Below, in pieces: positions 9,059 to 17,239 of a DNA stretch of 64,000 bases. Positions within the stretch are counted from its first letter, which is position 1. Every line of letters starts with the position of its first letter. A model generated the notes under the pieces. The model worked only from the letters and a program-made list of their open reading frames with translations, searched no databases and was not told where the DNA came from. The position numbers and the translations under genes were made by a program. Source of the DNA: Bacillota bacterium (lineage in GTDB: Bacteria; Bacillota; Bacilli; Bacillales_A; Planococcaceae); assembly GCA_023405135.1 (NCBI GenBank), contig JAEXYZ010000047.1:5128-69127 (forward strand), in the 5' to 3' direction.

Positions 9059-10459
9059 TTACAATGCCTTTTTATAATTTCGTTTACCGTCATACGTATA
9101 AAGAACAGGTCTTGATTCAACACATGTTTCCATATGAACTGGGCGGCCCCATAGTTGATAAATATATGGTAATACATGCTCTAAATAGTGAGGGTCCAGC
9201 TCCATCCCTTCATAGCCATGCTTTAAAAATAACTCTCCATTTCTTAAATAATCCCCATTCTCCACTACGATATAAGGGAATCCACCATTTACTCTCATGG
9301 AAACGAGCTGATCCCGAACATTCTCATAATCTTTATCAGTAATTTTATAATCTGTACCTTTTTTCTCAAACAAGTATAAATCCTCTTGTTCTACCAATTC
9401 CTTTGTTAAATAATTTCGAATAAAGGAAATGTCCGACTCAATCTCACGTACTTCAAATATTTTTTCACGACCGGAATTCGGTTTTACCCCTAGTCTTCGC
9501 ATTTCTTCTGTTGGGTTATTATAACGTCTTTCAATATCTTCAAAAATCTTCAACCCAAGATAATATGGATTTATGGATGTTTTTGAAGGCTGCACTACCC
9601 CTGCATTTAACTTCGCATATTCTATCGTTTCATCCGTTGTTAAGCTTAATTCTCTCATTATACGTTGGTGCCAATATGAAGCCCATCCTTCATTCATTAT
9701 TTTCGTTTCTAATTGGGGCCAAAAATAGAGCATTTCTTCCCGCATCATCGTGAGAATATCGCGTTGCCACTCTTCTAATTCTCGACTATGCAATTCTATA
9801 AAAAGAAGCAAGTCTTTCTCAGGTTTAGGAGGGAATTTTTTCTTCTTATATCGTATTGTTGGCTTTTCCTCTTCTTTTTGATCTAAGCTCCATAAATCAT
9901 CATATGGAGTTTTCGGTACTACAATTTCATCTTCCTCAACTTCATCCTCTTGAACAAATAAATTCGGTCGAACTAAAGAAGGATCAATATGCTCCTGAAT
10001 TGCTAGAACTGCATCTAAAAATTGCTCCACTTCATCTTTTCCATAAAGCATTTCATAATTTGCAATTCGTTCTGCAGTTGCTGTCATACTTTCAACCATA
10101 TCTCTTCTTGTATTGGAAAAACGAATATTATTTTTGAAAAAATCACAGTGAGCTAGCACATGGGCAATAATAAGCTTATTTTGGGTTAATGTATTTGTGT
10201 CTAATAAAAATGCATAGCATGGATTTGAATTGATGACCAGCTCATAAATTTGACTTAAGCCTAAATCATATTGGAGCTTCATTTTATGAAACTGTTTTCC
10301 GAAGCTCCAATGTGAAAATCGAGTAGGCATACCATAAGCTCCAATTGTATAAATGATTTCTGCTGGGCAAATTTCATAATGCATTGGGAAAAAATCAAGT
10401 CCAAACCCAATAGCAATTTCTGTAATTTCATCAATCGCTTTATGAAGCTCCTTTTCCAT
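9059..10459 (-). CDS. spoVR: SpoVR family sporulation protein
   Basis: 466 residues matching SpoVR/YcgB along its length (start [14 protein letters not shown], then [10 protein letters not shown] and [13 protein letters not shown], ending near the VLYTYDG segment). In B. subtilis spoVR is sigma-E-dependent and needed for normal spore cortex; in enterobacteria YcgB works with YeaG/YeaH, the PrkA/YhbH equivalents. The start is supported by GGGGGGAG. It follows the 3' half of yhbH by 44 bp with no terminator. In an intact chromosome it would be co-transcribed with yhbH from that gene's promoter, which the prophage now holds 37.5 kb away. Confidence 0.92.
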   Translation of the reverse strand: MEKELHKAIDEITEIAIGFGLDFFPMHYEICPAEIIYTIGAYGMPTRFSHWSFGKQFHKMKLQYDLGLSQIYELVINSNPCYAFLLDTNTLTQNKLIIAHVLAHCDFFKNNIRFSNTRRDMVESMTATAERIANYEMLYGKDEVEQFLDAVLAIQEHIDPSLVRPNLFVQEDEVEEDEIVVPKTPYDDLWSLDQKEEEKPTIRYKKKKFPPKPEKDLLLFIELHSRELEEWQRDILTMMREEMLYFWPQLETKIMNEGWASYWHQRIMRELSLTTDETIEYAKLNAGVVQPSKTSINPYYLGLKIFEDIERRYNNPTEEMRRLGVKPNSGREKIFEVREIESDISFIRNYLTKELVEQEDLYLFEKKGTDYKITDKDYENVRDQLVSMRVNGGFPYIVVENGDYLRNGELFLKHGYEGMELDPHYLEHVLPYIYQLWGRPVHMETCVESRPVLYTYDGKRNYKKAL

Positions 10460-10503
10460 CTTTACTCCCCCCGCGAAAAATTCTAAAGCCTTTTGCGCCT
10501 GTA

Positions 10504-10998
10504 CTATGCTGTCGTCTCTTGTTTTTGGAAAAAGCTTTTCAATGCTTCATATACATCTTTTTTCTGTTTCAAAATATAATGGCGAAACTTTGGATTCTCA
10601 ATCCTTTTAAATGTTGACATTAATGAAGAATATCGATTATTTGGATTCACTTCCCCATAGCCAAACATACTTGATAAATCCATTAACTCATTCACTAATT
10701 TCAAACATTTTTCATTGTCCGTTGAAAAGTTTTCACCATCTGAGAAATGTACAGGGTAAATATTATAGCGAACTGGATTATATTTTTGATCGATTAATTC
10801 TAATGCTTTTGCATAAGCAGATGAGCAAATAGTTCCTCCACTTTCTCCCTTTGTGAAGAATTCTTCCTCCGTTACTACTTTTGCCTCTGTATGATGTGCG
10901 ATAAATTCAATTTCAACAGATTGATACTTTGTACGTAAAAACCTTGTCATCCAAAAGAAGAAACTTCTAGCACAAAACTTTTCAAAGGTCCCCATTGA
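10504..10998 (-). CDS. yhbH: yhbH, 3' half (gene split by prophage)
   Basis: Encodes the last 163 residues of YhbH/YeaH (DUF444), starting at the methionine of [12 protein letters not shown] and continuing through the conserved [16 protein letters not shown] and [13 protein letters not shown] of the VWA-like domain. There is no ribosome-binding site before this methionine, so it is probably not translated alone. The upstream codons GGT TC end at the phage junction. Joining to the 5' half across the TC at 10997-10998 gives an uninterrupted 387-codon gene, close to the B. subtilis length of about 392. This half should therefore be dormant rather than decayed. No in-frame damage is seen. Confidence 0.92.
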   Translation of the reverse strand, partial: SMGTFEKFCARSFFFWMTRFLRTKYQSVEIEFIAHHTEAKVVTEEEFFTKGESGGTICSSAYAKALELIDQKYNPVRYNIYPVHFSDGENFSTDNEKCLKLVNELMDLSSMFGYGEVNPNNRYSSLMSTFKRIENPKFRHYILKQKKDVYEALKSFFQKQETTA

Positions 10999-11022
10999 AC
11001 CAAAGGTTTCGTATTAACTATA
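10996..11022 (-). other. Prophage attachment site, recombinase end
   Basis: The minus strand reads TATAGTTAA (11022-11014), 15 bases, then the core TC (10998-10997), then host yhbH. The same TC recurs at 48481-48480. The left arm overlaps the recombinase stop codon. Core placement comes from comparing the two junctions with the expected YhbH protein and from the dyad centre of the deduced attP. Confidence 0.82.
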
Positions 11023-12633
11023 GTGCAACGATGGATTTTTAAAGTTAATTTCCTTGATTTTACTGTCCTCGATAACGATACTATCCAATAATTGATGAAA
11101 TACTTTCCTTTTTGTTTGAATATCGTCTGGAATTTTATCTTTAAACTGTTCAAAGAGCTGTATTAAATCTAAATCTGAATTTCCATCTTCTAATGTTTTT
11201 AAAGTTTCTTCCAACTCAATTTTTTTGGTACGTAGATTTTTGATTTCATCCTGTATTTCTTTATTTATTTCAATAAAGGTTTCAGGATCATAAAAATCTC
11301 TTGATTCCAATAAAGCTTTAGAAGCATTGATTTTCTTTTTAAGCAATTGTTCTAATTGGAAAATGTTTGTTTGAATTTCCTGTTTTTTGCTATCTTTTTC
11401 TTTAACTTTATCAGTAACATTAAAATTGCTATATTCTTCTAACTTCTCTAATATAAAGGAAAATAATTCTTCTTCTAACTTATCTGCATTCACATTCGCT
11501 TGTGTACAAATATCTCTGCCTTTTGAATGATAAGTAGTACAGATATAATATCGGTATTCAATTTTTGTCCCGTCTTTTCTTTTATTTGAGCGTTTTTGAC
11601 AAACCATATTCGCTCCGCATTTACCGCAAATAAGTAGACCTGTTAATGGATGTTTAGCTGCATTAAAATTGGGTTGTCGTTTATACATTTTTTTTATTTC
11701 ATTAATCTTCTTTTGAGCCATTTCAAAAACTTCCTTTTCTATAATTGGTGGATGTGCGTTAACTGTTCTTATCCAATCTTCTTCGTCGATGTGAACTGTT
11801 TTTTGAATTTTTTTATCTGAATTTTCATCTTCTACATATTCATATCTAGTTTTTCCATAAACAACATTACCAATATATGCTTCGTTGGCAAGTATTTCTT
11901 TAATGTATTTTTCTATAAATAATGATCCACTTCTTGTTCGATAACCAAGATTGTTAATTGTTGAAACAATTTTTTTTCTCCCCATATTTTCTTTAACATA
12001 TAGATCAAAAATTAATTTGATTAATTCTGCATTTTCATCAGGGTGTAATGAGTGAGGACGTCTTCCAGCTGCCAATAACTTTTGTTTAAGTTCTTTATCA
12101 TCTAAATCTTTAACTTTTGTATATCCCAATGGAGTAACAGCGGATGGCCAATCTCCATTTCTGGCTTTTTGTTTATTACCTAACGAAACACGAATAGATG
12201 TTTTTCTTGATTCATTTTCAGCCATTACGGCATAAATTTGGAACATGGTTGGATCATCACGTACAGAATCATAATTTTCTTCGAGGCTAAGTACCCTAAC
12301 CCCTTTATTTACAAGTCTTTTTGCGGTTTGAATGCTTTCTCCGGAATCCCTTGCAAAACGTGAAATTCCTTTAAAAAACACCACTTCAATTAGCCCGTTT
12401 CCAATATCTGTTAACAATCGACGCATTGCTGGGCGTTGTAACAATGTAGTTTTAAATGCACTTTCACCTTCATCAATATAAATAAAACGGTCATCAAAAA
12501 TGATATTCATATTAGATCTTTTTGCGTATTCTTTTATCATATCAACTTGATGTTCAACTGTATCACCTTGTTTATTTGTACTTGCTCTTGCATAGATAGC
12601 TCCGTATTTTACATAATCAACTTTCGCGTACAT
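11014..12633 (-). CDS. Large serine recombinase (prophage integrase)
   Basis: 539 residues. The resolvase-type catalytic domain holds the nucleophile S18 in YARASTNKQ and the GISRFARDS motif. It is followed by a recombinase domain (about 165-300), a zinc ribbon (C336, C339, C365, C376) and a long coiled coil (about 405-485) that controls direction in this family. It catalyses integration at the yhbH core and, with a directionality factor, excision. Its stop codon overlaps the attP arm. No terminator separates it from the yhbH 3' half and spoVR, so readthrough into them is possible. The ribosome-binding site is AGAAAGG. The family includes SprA of SP-beta and SpoIVCA of skin. Confidence 0.95.
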   Translation of the reverse strand: MYAKVDYVKYGAIYARASTNKQGDTVEHQVDMIKEYAKRSNMNIIFDDRFIYIDEGESAFKTTLLQRPAMRRLLTDIGNGLIEVVFFKGISRFARDSGESIQTAKRLVNKGVRVLSLEENYDSVRDDPTMFQIYAVMAENESRKTSIRVSLGNKQKARNGDWPSAVTPLGYTKVKDLDDKELKQKLLAAGRRPHSLHPDENAELIKLIFDLYVKENMGRKKIVSTINNLGYRTRSGSLFIEKYIKEILANEAYIGNVVYGKTRYEYVEDENSDKKIQKTVHIDEEDWIRTVNAHPPIIEKEVFEMAQKKINEIKKMYKRQPNFNAAKHPLTGLLICGKCGANMVCQKRSNKRKDGTKIEYRYYICTTYHSKGRDICTQANVNADKLEEELFSFILEKLEEYSNFNVTDKVKEKDSKKQEIQTNIFQLEQLLKKKINASKALLESRDFYDPETFIEINKEIQDEIKNLRTKKIELEETLKTLEDGNSDLDLIQLFEQFKDKIPDDIQTKRKVFHQLLDSIVIEDSKIKEINFKNPSLHYS

Positions 12634-12659
12634 TTTTTCACCGACCTTTCTTAATAAAA

Positions 12660-12733
12660 AAGATATGTTTTATAGTTAAAACTATAACACATATCCTTAA
12701 ATTAACTATATATTTTTAATTTGAATTAACTAT
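12660..12733 (-). promoter_or_regulatory. Recombinase control region: palindrome, attP-arm repeats, CATA -10
   Basis: A 16-bp inverted repeat with one mismatch (12662-12677 and 12680-12695) lies just upstream of the recombinase ribosome-binding site. The exact attP-arm nonamer TATAGTTAA is present at 12671-12679 and, inverted, at 12702-12710, with an eight-base match at 12726-12733. The minus strand reads CATATCTT at 12667-12660, like sigma-E/sigma-K -10 elements, about 27 bp upstream of the start codon. Autoregulation and mother-cell expression are inferred from this. Confidence 0.6.
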
Positions 12734-12878
12734 TTTTCAATTCAATAACTGAAGTTTTATGTAAACTATTTACATAATCAACAAATAGTTCTACTATCAG
12801 TTTTTTTGCTTCTTGTTCGAATATAGATTCATCAATGTTAACGATTGTATCTTCAGTGATAAATTTATTATCATCCAT
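12726..12878 (-). CDS. Small acidic protein, candidate directionality factor
   Basis: A 50-residue ORF (starts MDDNKFITEDTIV, ends SVIELKNS) with a good site, AAGAGGTG, 6 bp before the ATG. It is predicted helical in the middle (FEQEAKKLIVELFVDYVNSL). It lies between ArpU and the recombinase and is read in the same direction. Recombination directionality factors of large serine recombinases are small and often encoded near the integrase, such as the 58-aa SprB of SP-beta, so this is the best positional candidate. No sequence similarity was recognised. Confidence 0.6.
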   Translation of the reverse strand: MDDNKFITEDTIVNIDESIFEQEAKKLIVELFVDYVNSLHKTSVIELKNS

Positions 12879-12922
12879 AACAATCACCTCTTAGGAAATG
12901 AATATGAAAAGCGTTGCTTGTC

Positions 12923-13381
12923 CTATTCATTCTTTTTATCCATGAATACAGCTAAATTAAGGTTTAACGCTAATTTCAAAAATGCTCTCCAGCGTATCTT
13001 ATAATAAGTAGGTGCTGAAATAGGTGGATCAAGTTTATGACAGTAAACATTGTAATCTGTTAAATATTCGCTTTCCCTAGTCATGTATCGTTCCTCAATT
13101 AACTTTTTTTCTATTTCTGGCAATCTACTAACTGCTTTTTCGATACGTGAGCAATAATTATTACGCATGATTTGTTGATCAAGCTTGTGAGTAACAATTG
13201 AAGAGGTTTGGTCACTAATTCTATTTGACCTTCCACCCTCTGAAAACTCATAATTTGCCGTTATGGATGGTTCTAACTCATCATTGATAAGCCAATGATA
13301 TTTATATATTCGATACTTTGAAAATGCTTCTTCAATTGCTTCCTGAGTTTTATTGCGGTCAATTAGAAGTTCAAATTTCAT
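12923..13381 (-). CDS. ArpU-family late transcription regulator
   Basis: 152 residues. The C-terminal half carries the sigma-factor-like pattern of phage ArpU proteins (IEKAVSRLPEIEKKLIEERYM, then a second helix block ending in LKLALNLNLAVF). ArpU-type proteins act at the end of early regions to turn on late (packaging and lysis) genes. Here it is the last early gene. In the circular genome it would be followed by the recombinase and then the late operon. GAGGGTG precedes the ATG. Confidence 0.8.
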   Translation of the reverse strand: MKFELLIDRNKTQEAIEEAFSKYRIYKYHWLINDELEPSITANYEFSEGGRSNRISDQTSSIVTHKLDQQIMRNNYCSRIEKAVSRLPEIEKKLIEERYMTRESEYLTDYNVYCHKLDPPISAPTYYKIRWRAFLKLALNLNLAVFMDKKNE

Positions 13382-13414
13382 TAGTGACTCACCCTCTTTA
13401 ATGAATCAGATTTT

Positions 13415-13885
13415 TTAAAATGGTAGTTTATCTTCGTCAACAGCTTTTTCGCTTGTAGCTTCATTTTCAACATCATCGATGCTCATTTGGCCGTCTGGAA
13501 CGTCGACAGTACCATCTTTGTTAACGTTATATTTAATACCTTCATGATTTTCGTTATAGAATTCATCAATTGTCATTTGTGAAGGCTGTAATATCAACGT
13601 CACATTTCGTCCGGCGAACGGGTAAAGTTTTATCACTTTCTCGTCACTATCGCCTTTCACAACGAATTTAAGAGCCGTTTTCTTTGAATCACGCTGCAAA
13701 GTTTTAAATTCAACGTTCATTTCTCCTGCTTCGCAATCTTTTAATGCTAACACTACGATGGATCCAGCAAATTCAATTAATTCTTGTGCATTTGGCAGTT
13801 CGTCACCTTGTACATGGAACTCAAGTATTTCCTTTTTGTCATCTTTCTGGATTTTCTTAAATAATACACTTAGTTCAATTTTCAT
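13415..13885 (-). CDS. Hypothetical protein with an SSB-like acidic tip
   Basis: 156 residues, not recognised as a classical OB-fold SSB. It appears to contain two related beta-rich halves (KKEILEFHVQGDE and KKTALKFVVKGDS are similar, about 55 residues apart). The C-terminus reads DEDKLPF, very close to the DDDLPF tip by which bacterial SSBs recruit repair and replication proteins. I infer a phage ssDNA-associated or SSB-mimic protein. Start 13885 (MKIELSV) is preferred because AAAGGGG precedes it; an upstream ATG at 13921 lacks a site. Confidence 0.6.
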   Translation of the reverse strand: MKIELSVLFKKIQKDDKKEILEFHVQGDELPNAQELIEFAGSIVVLALKDCEAGEMNVEFKTLQRDSKKTALKFVVKGDSDEKVIKLYPFAGRNVTLILQPSQMTIDEFYNENHEGIKYNVNKDGTVDVPDGQMSIDDVENEATSEKAVDEDKLPF

Positions 13886-13938
13886 TGTATATAATTCCCC
13901 TTTCGCATATATATTCGTCATATTCCTATAAAAATAGC

Positions 13939-13985
13939 CGTTTTAAAGTTGAGGTAATAGTTTTATACCTACGAAGTTTAAAACG
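13939..13985 (-). other. Stem-loop upstream of the SSB-tip gene
   Basis: Outer arms CGTTTTAAA (13939-13947) and TTTAAAACG (13977-13985) pair perfectly, and an inner AGGTA/TACCT (13952-13956, 13966-13970) can form. It could be an mRNA processing or attenuation hairpin; there is no T-tract. Confidence 0.45.
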
Positions 13986-14021
13986 TCTTAAAAAGCCATT
14001 TAGACACGTTTAACGAGGTGC

Positions 14022-14193
14022 TTAATTTTCATCTTCTTCATAAATCACTAAACAACGTGTAAAGAAATGGTTAACCGCCGAACTATAAACAGTGTTCATT
14101 TTGATATCGATAACTTTTTTTATTTCGAATAAAGTCATTCATTTTTGATTCGTAATATGGATCGTATTCATCGAATATTTTCACTCGAATCAT
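14022..14193 (-). pseudogene. Cse60-like gene with a frameshift in an A7 tract
   Basis: The reading frame starts MIRVKIFDEYDPYYESKMN with site GGAAGTG and continues to FIRNKK. It then stops early, 36 residues in total. Removing one A from the seven-A run (14115-14121) opens a frame continuing KVIDIKMNTVYSSA, then CLVIYEEDEN to the stop at 14022. The combined product resembles the small sporulation protein Cse60 (start VKLFDEEHE, then VDIKYSV). It is a broken gene, a sequencing indel, or a gene read by slippage on the A-run. It overlaps the end of the YopX-like gene. Confidence 0.55.
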
Positions 14194-14656
14194 TTTTTTC
14201 ACTTCCTTCAAGTAATTCTGGATTTTCGTAAATGTTGCCGATGACTTCTGCGTAATGAACATTTCTGTTTAGCAGCCAGCCGTCATCATCTTCTAGAGAC
14301 ACTGATAGAATTAATTCCATTTTCTTTGACCACTTTACAACGTAATTTCCGTCAATATCGATTCCAATTCCTCTTTCGTCTCGTTGAAAAGCGTGTCCTT
14401 TAATCTGAACAATATCCCCCTCGTAAATCTCCTTGCCGTTTTTGTCGTATAGACCGGTGAATTGCATTAATTCAATACATTCAAACAAATCCTCTGCATT
14501 TGGATCTTCATTTCTTAAAAACTCAAATGCTTCGGCATCGTTTTTACAATGCGATGTATCATAATAACGAATGAATTTATCAGTAGTGTTGATTTCTGCA
14601 ACTTTAACCATGACTTTTTCACGCTTCAAAAATGCCCGAAACTTAATCTTTCTCAC
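14168..14656 (-). CDS. YopX-family protein
   Basis: 162 residues with the YopX signature: N-terminal RKIKFRAFLK, central MQFTGLYDKNGKEIYEGDIV and C-terminal VIGNIYENPELL. The family is widespread in Gram-positive phages, including SP-beta, and has no firm function. It is part of the early minus-strand operon, 10 bp after the dUTPase gene. Confidence 0.85.
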   Translation of the reverse strand: MRKIKFRAFLKREKVMVKVAEINTTDKFIRYYDTSHCKNDAEAFEFLRNEDPNAEDLFECIELMQFTGLYDKNGKEIYEGDIVQIKGHAFQRDERGIGIDIDGNYVVKWSKKMELILSVSLEDDDGWLLNRNVHYAEVIGNIYENPELLEGSEKNDSSENIR

Positions 14657-14666
14657 ATTACTCCTC

Positions 14667-15164
14667 CTAATAATTCGTTGCTTGCCGTTCGTAGTTGATT
14701 TTGTTTTTCTTCAAATACGCTTCATAAATTTGTTTCTCGCTGAATCCTAGATGTTCCCAAAGGCCTTTGAAATATGACCAGAATAATTTCACGTATTCTT
14801 GCTTATCTTTTGCTTGCCCATAATTTTTAATTTGAAAAGTGATATATTGCAAATCCAAAAACTGATCTTCAATGTCATTACGTTTTGTGGCTCTTGTTGA
14901 TTGAATCATTTTTGCTGTAACTTTAAACCGATTAGATGCTTGTAATAAGAAACTTAAGACATCTGCCACTTCTTCTAGTAAATTTGGTTTTGGTTCCTTA
15001 TTACTTTTCCAATGTTTCCACACCGGATAAGAATTGGCCACTTCTGAAATTTCGACTGATAGCGGTAATGCAATGCTTGATAGTTTGATAAACTGCAACT
15101 TTTGCTTTTTCATAATGTGCTGGTCAAGTTGTTCTTGCATGTTAAGTAGTTCTTCATAATTCAT
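14667..15164 (-). CDS. Dimeric dUTPase (all-alpha NTP pyrophosphatase)
   Basis: 165 residues of the dUTPase_2 type. The metal-binding pattern of MazG-like enzymes is visible: EISEVAN (ExxE) and, about 30 residues on, EEVADVLSFLL (EExxD). It hydrolyses dUTP to dUMP and pyrophosphate, keeping uracil out of phage DNA and feeding dTMP synthesis. It overlaps the preceding small gene by 4 bp, indicating translational coupling. Confidence 0.82.
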   Translation of the reverse strand: MNYEELLNMQEQLDQHIMKKQKLQFIKLSSIALPLSVEISEVANSYPVWKHWKSNKEPKPNLLEEVADVLSFLLQASNRFKVTAKMIQSTRATKRNDIEDQFLDLQYITFQIKNYGQAKDKQEYVKLFWSYFKGLWEHLGFSEKQIYEAYLKKNKINYERQATNY

Positions 15165-15394
15165 TTCGCTTCCTCCAAACTTGAAACACTTATATTTGAT
15201 ATCTTCTTACACATATCAAAATCACGTTCAGTAAGTGCTTTATCCATCAAATCTTCAATGTGCTTTTGTTGAATTTCTTTAACGAGTTCATTGGTTTCCG
15301 GCTTTAAAATCACGCCATCTTCTTCAATCAAATCACCGTTTGCAATCGCTACTTTTATTGCAGCTTCTGAAACCTCAATCACAAGCAGCATCAT
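15161..15394 (-). CDS. Hypothetical early phage protein
   Basis: 77 residues, not recognised, mostly helical (ETNELVKEIQQKHIEDLMDKA). Start 15394 has GGAG 6 bp upstream; a TTG at 15400 is an alternative. Its first codons overlap the end of the 35-aa ORF before it, and its end overlaps the dUTPase start, so the three look coupled. Confidence 0.65.
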   Translation of the reverse strand: MMLLVIEVSEAAIKVAIANGDLIEEDGVILKPETNELVKEIQQKHIEDLMDKALTERDFDMCKKISNISVSSLEEAK

Positions 15395-15482
15395 CTTCAA
15401 CTCCTGTCTCCCTTAAAACAATTTCCCACATTAAATTAATTACAATGTCCTTTTCATTACGGTTTTTAAAGATACTGTTCAT
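15375..15482 (-). CDS. Very small early phage protein
   Basis: A 35-residue ORF (starts MNSIFKNRNEKDIV, ends EDDAACD) with AAAGGAG 8 bp before the ATG. It overlaps the next gene by 20 bp in another frame. No function recognised; support comes from the ribosome-binding site and gene packing. Confidence 0.55.
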   Translation of the reverse strand: MNSIFKNRNEKDIVINLMWEIVLRETGVEDDAACD

Positions 15483-15513
15483 GTCCATCTCTCCTTTATC
15501 GAAGTGTTCAGTA

Positions 15514-16416
15514 TCACTCACATAATCCATATTGACTTGAGCATACTGGAGCTTCTTCCATTAGCTTTAATAAATCGTATTGAACTCCGCCATAAGATGT
15601 TTTTGACCATTCAACGACATCATTTATTCCGTGTCCTCGATTATCACTTGTAAAGAAAGTAGCAGAACCTCTCTTAGATGCTTTCGATACGATTTCTTCC
15701 CACTTAGCTACTCGTTCGATCTCCTCTGGAAACCGTCTAGCAATCTCATACAATTCTTCTTTTTGTGAGTTTATACAAGGCATGCAACCAACACGCCCCA
15801 TCCCTTGTGTATACAAAAGATTCGGTTTAATACCATGTTTATCATGCTGTTTAAATACGTCATATACATCCCATTCGAGAATTGGTCTATAAATTGTGTA
15901 ACCTTCAGGAGTTTCCTCTATTTCTGCCATTTTCGAACGTTTTAAACTTTCATTTGCTCGAATACCTTGCCAACTTACAACATGATTTCCAGCTTCAAAA
16001 ATTGGTACATACACTTGGTCAAACATTGGTCTCACTTTTAACTCAACAGTACAAAATCTTGTCATAGTTGAAGGGAAACGACCTTTCCAAATACATAGGT
16101 CTAAAAATGGATTTCCTGTAGGGTGAAGCACTTCCAATGCTTGTTCAATAATTGACTCGGATACTCCATCTTTTCGCCATTTTGTTTGAACAACTTCTCT
16201 TTTGTGTAAGATTTGTTTACTGAAATCGGGTTTAATTCTTGTGATCGGTCCTAATTCTTTTTCAAGATAATCTATATATTCATAGGTTTCTGGATGTTCG
16301 TGTCCTACATCTGAAAATACTACTTTTAAATTTGGTGTATTACGTTCTAATGCCAGTAGCCACATTGCAGTACTATCTTTACCACCACTTATTGAAATCA
16401 CGTTTATATCTGCCAT
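15514..16416 (-). CDS. PAPS-reductase-family protein (PP-loop)
   Basis: 300 residues with an N-terminal PP-loop SISGGKDSTA that binds ATP or adenylyl sulfate. CMPC occurs near residue 215 and a C-terminal CSSQYGLC could hold a metal or Fe-S centre. The long family includes PAPS reductases, tRNA thiolation enzymes and DndC of DNA phosphorothioation. Phages carry such genes in early regions with unproven roles. There are no dndB/D/E-like neighbours, so a full phosphorothioation system is not supported. AAAGGAGG precedes the start. Confidence 0.8.
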   Translation of the reverse strand: MADINVISISGGKDSTAMWLLALERNTPNLKVVFSDVGHEHPETYEYIDYLEKELGPITRIKPDFSKQILHKREVVQTKWRKDGVSESIIEQALEVLHPTGNPFLDLCIWKGRFPSTMTRFCTVELKVRPMFDQVYVPIFEAGNHVVSWQGIRANESLKRSKMAEIEETPEGYTIYRPILEWDVYDVFKQHDKHGIKPNLLYTQGMGRVGCMPCINSQKEELYEIARRFPEEIERVAKWEEIVSKASKRGSATFFTSDNRGHGINDVVEWSKTSYGGVQYDLLKLMEEAPVCSSQYGLCE

Positions 16417-16447
16417 AATAGCTACCTCCTTTATTTCACACTTTGGT

Positions 16448-17023
16448 TCAAGTGTTCTGTAGAATGTTTTTTATAACTTCCTTTTGGTATTTAGCGATAT
16501 TGTCATCGTAGCCGTTCAACGCTTTCCAAATGCTTTTTGCAATGTGAGCCATAATGTATGCATCCACAATGTTGTCGCTGGAATGTGTAAAATTGTAATG
16601 TTTAATGACTGCCGTTTTGACAGCTTTTTTCTTTTGCGGCCCCGTTAGGCGTTTCTTGTTACCTTTTTCACCTGTCCATCCGGATACACCAACAAATTTT
16701 TTCACCGCATTCGGTGAAACTTCATAATACTTCATCCCTCTACCGAACAACGACATTCTTATGCCCCAACCAATTCCGCCAAGTTGAATGGCTTGTTGGC
16801 TAGCATATCCGAATCCCTCAATGACAATAAAATCATCTTTTTGGATGTGTTCAATTACTTCATTTATCAAAGTTACCATTCGTTTCGGGTCCTTGTCTGA
16901 TATACCGGAAAGCTCTTTTGCTTTTAAAACACTCCCGTCTGCACCAATAGCGACAAAACCAGTTTTGGTTGATGGGTCAATTCCTACAAAACGCAAGTCA
17001 TATCCCTTCTTTCGTCTTTCCAT
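16448..17023 (-). CDS. RuvC-like Holliday junction resolvase
   Basis: 191 residues with the RNase-H-fold acidic residues of RuvC: D in GIDPSTKTGF, E in IVIEGFGY, and the pair in SDNIVDAYIMA. It should resolve branched DNA made by RecT-dependent recombination and replication before packaging. The N-terminus overlaps the upstream small gene by 40 bp. Confidence 0.82.
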   Translation of the reverse strand: MERRKKGYDLRFVGIDPSTKTGFVAIGADGSVLKAKELSGISDKDPKRMVTLINEVIEHIQKDDFIVIEGFGYASQQAIQLGGIGWGIRMSLFGRGMKYYEVSPNAVKKFVGVSGWTGEKGNKKRLTGPQKKKAVKTAVIKHYNFTHSSDNIVDAYIMAHIAKSIWKALNGYDDNIAKYQKEVIKNILQNT

Positions 17024-17220
17024 GGATCTTCATTTTCTTTGCTACAAGGAATTAAACTAGAAATCTTTAAATATTGGATTCTTTGGTGATATACGATTTC
17101 CCGTGCATAAAAGAGTTTTGTTTCATCCATAATCAAGTCAAAGTGCCTTTCACATAAATCTACTAGTGCAAATGTTTTTGTCGCTTCATTACAGCAGTTT
17201 GGATATTTACATTTACTCAT
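16984..17220 (-). CDS. Small Cys-containing early phage protein
   Basis: 78 residues starting MSKCKYPNCCNEATK, with ribosome-binding site GAGGAGG. The N-terminus has C-x4-CC and a later LCERHFD, a possible small zinc finger. It lies between the helicase and the resolvase; function unknown. An upstream start at 17292 would overlap the helicase and lacks a site. Confidence 0.65.
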   Translation of the reverse strand: MSKCKYPNCCNEATKTFALVDLCERHFDLIMDETKLFYAREIVYHQRIQYLKISSLIPCSKENEDPWKDERRDMTCVL

Positions 17221-17239
17221 ATTTGTCCTCCTCTCAAAT

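Noticed and set aside
10504..10998. yhbH 3' half as an ordinary decayed pseudogene
   Set aside because: Both halves are undamaged and join in frame at the recombinase core; decay would have introduced changes.
15514..16416. DNA phosphorothioation (dnd) system
   Set aside because: Only a PAPS-reductase-like gene is present; no DndB, DndD, DndE or restriction partner genes are near.
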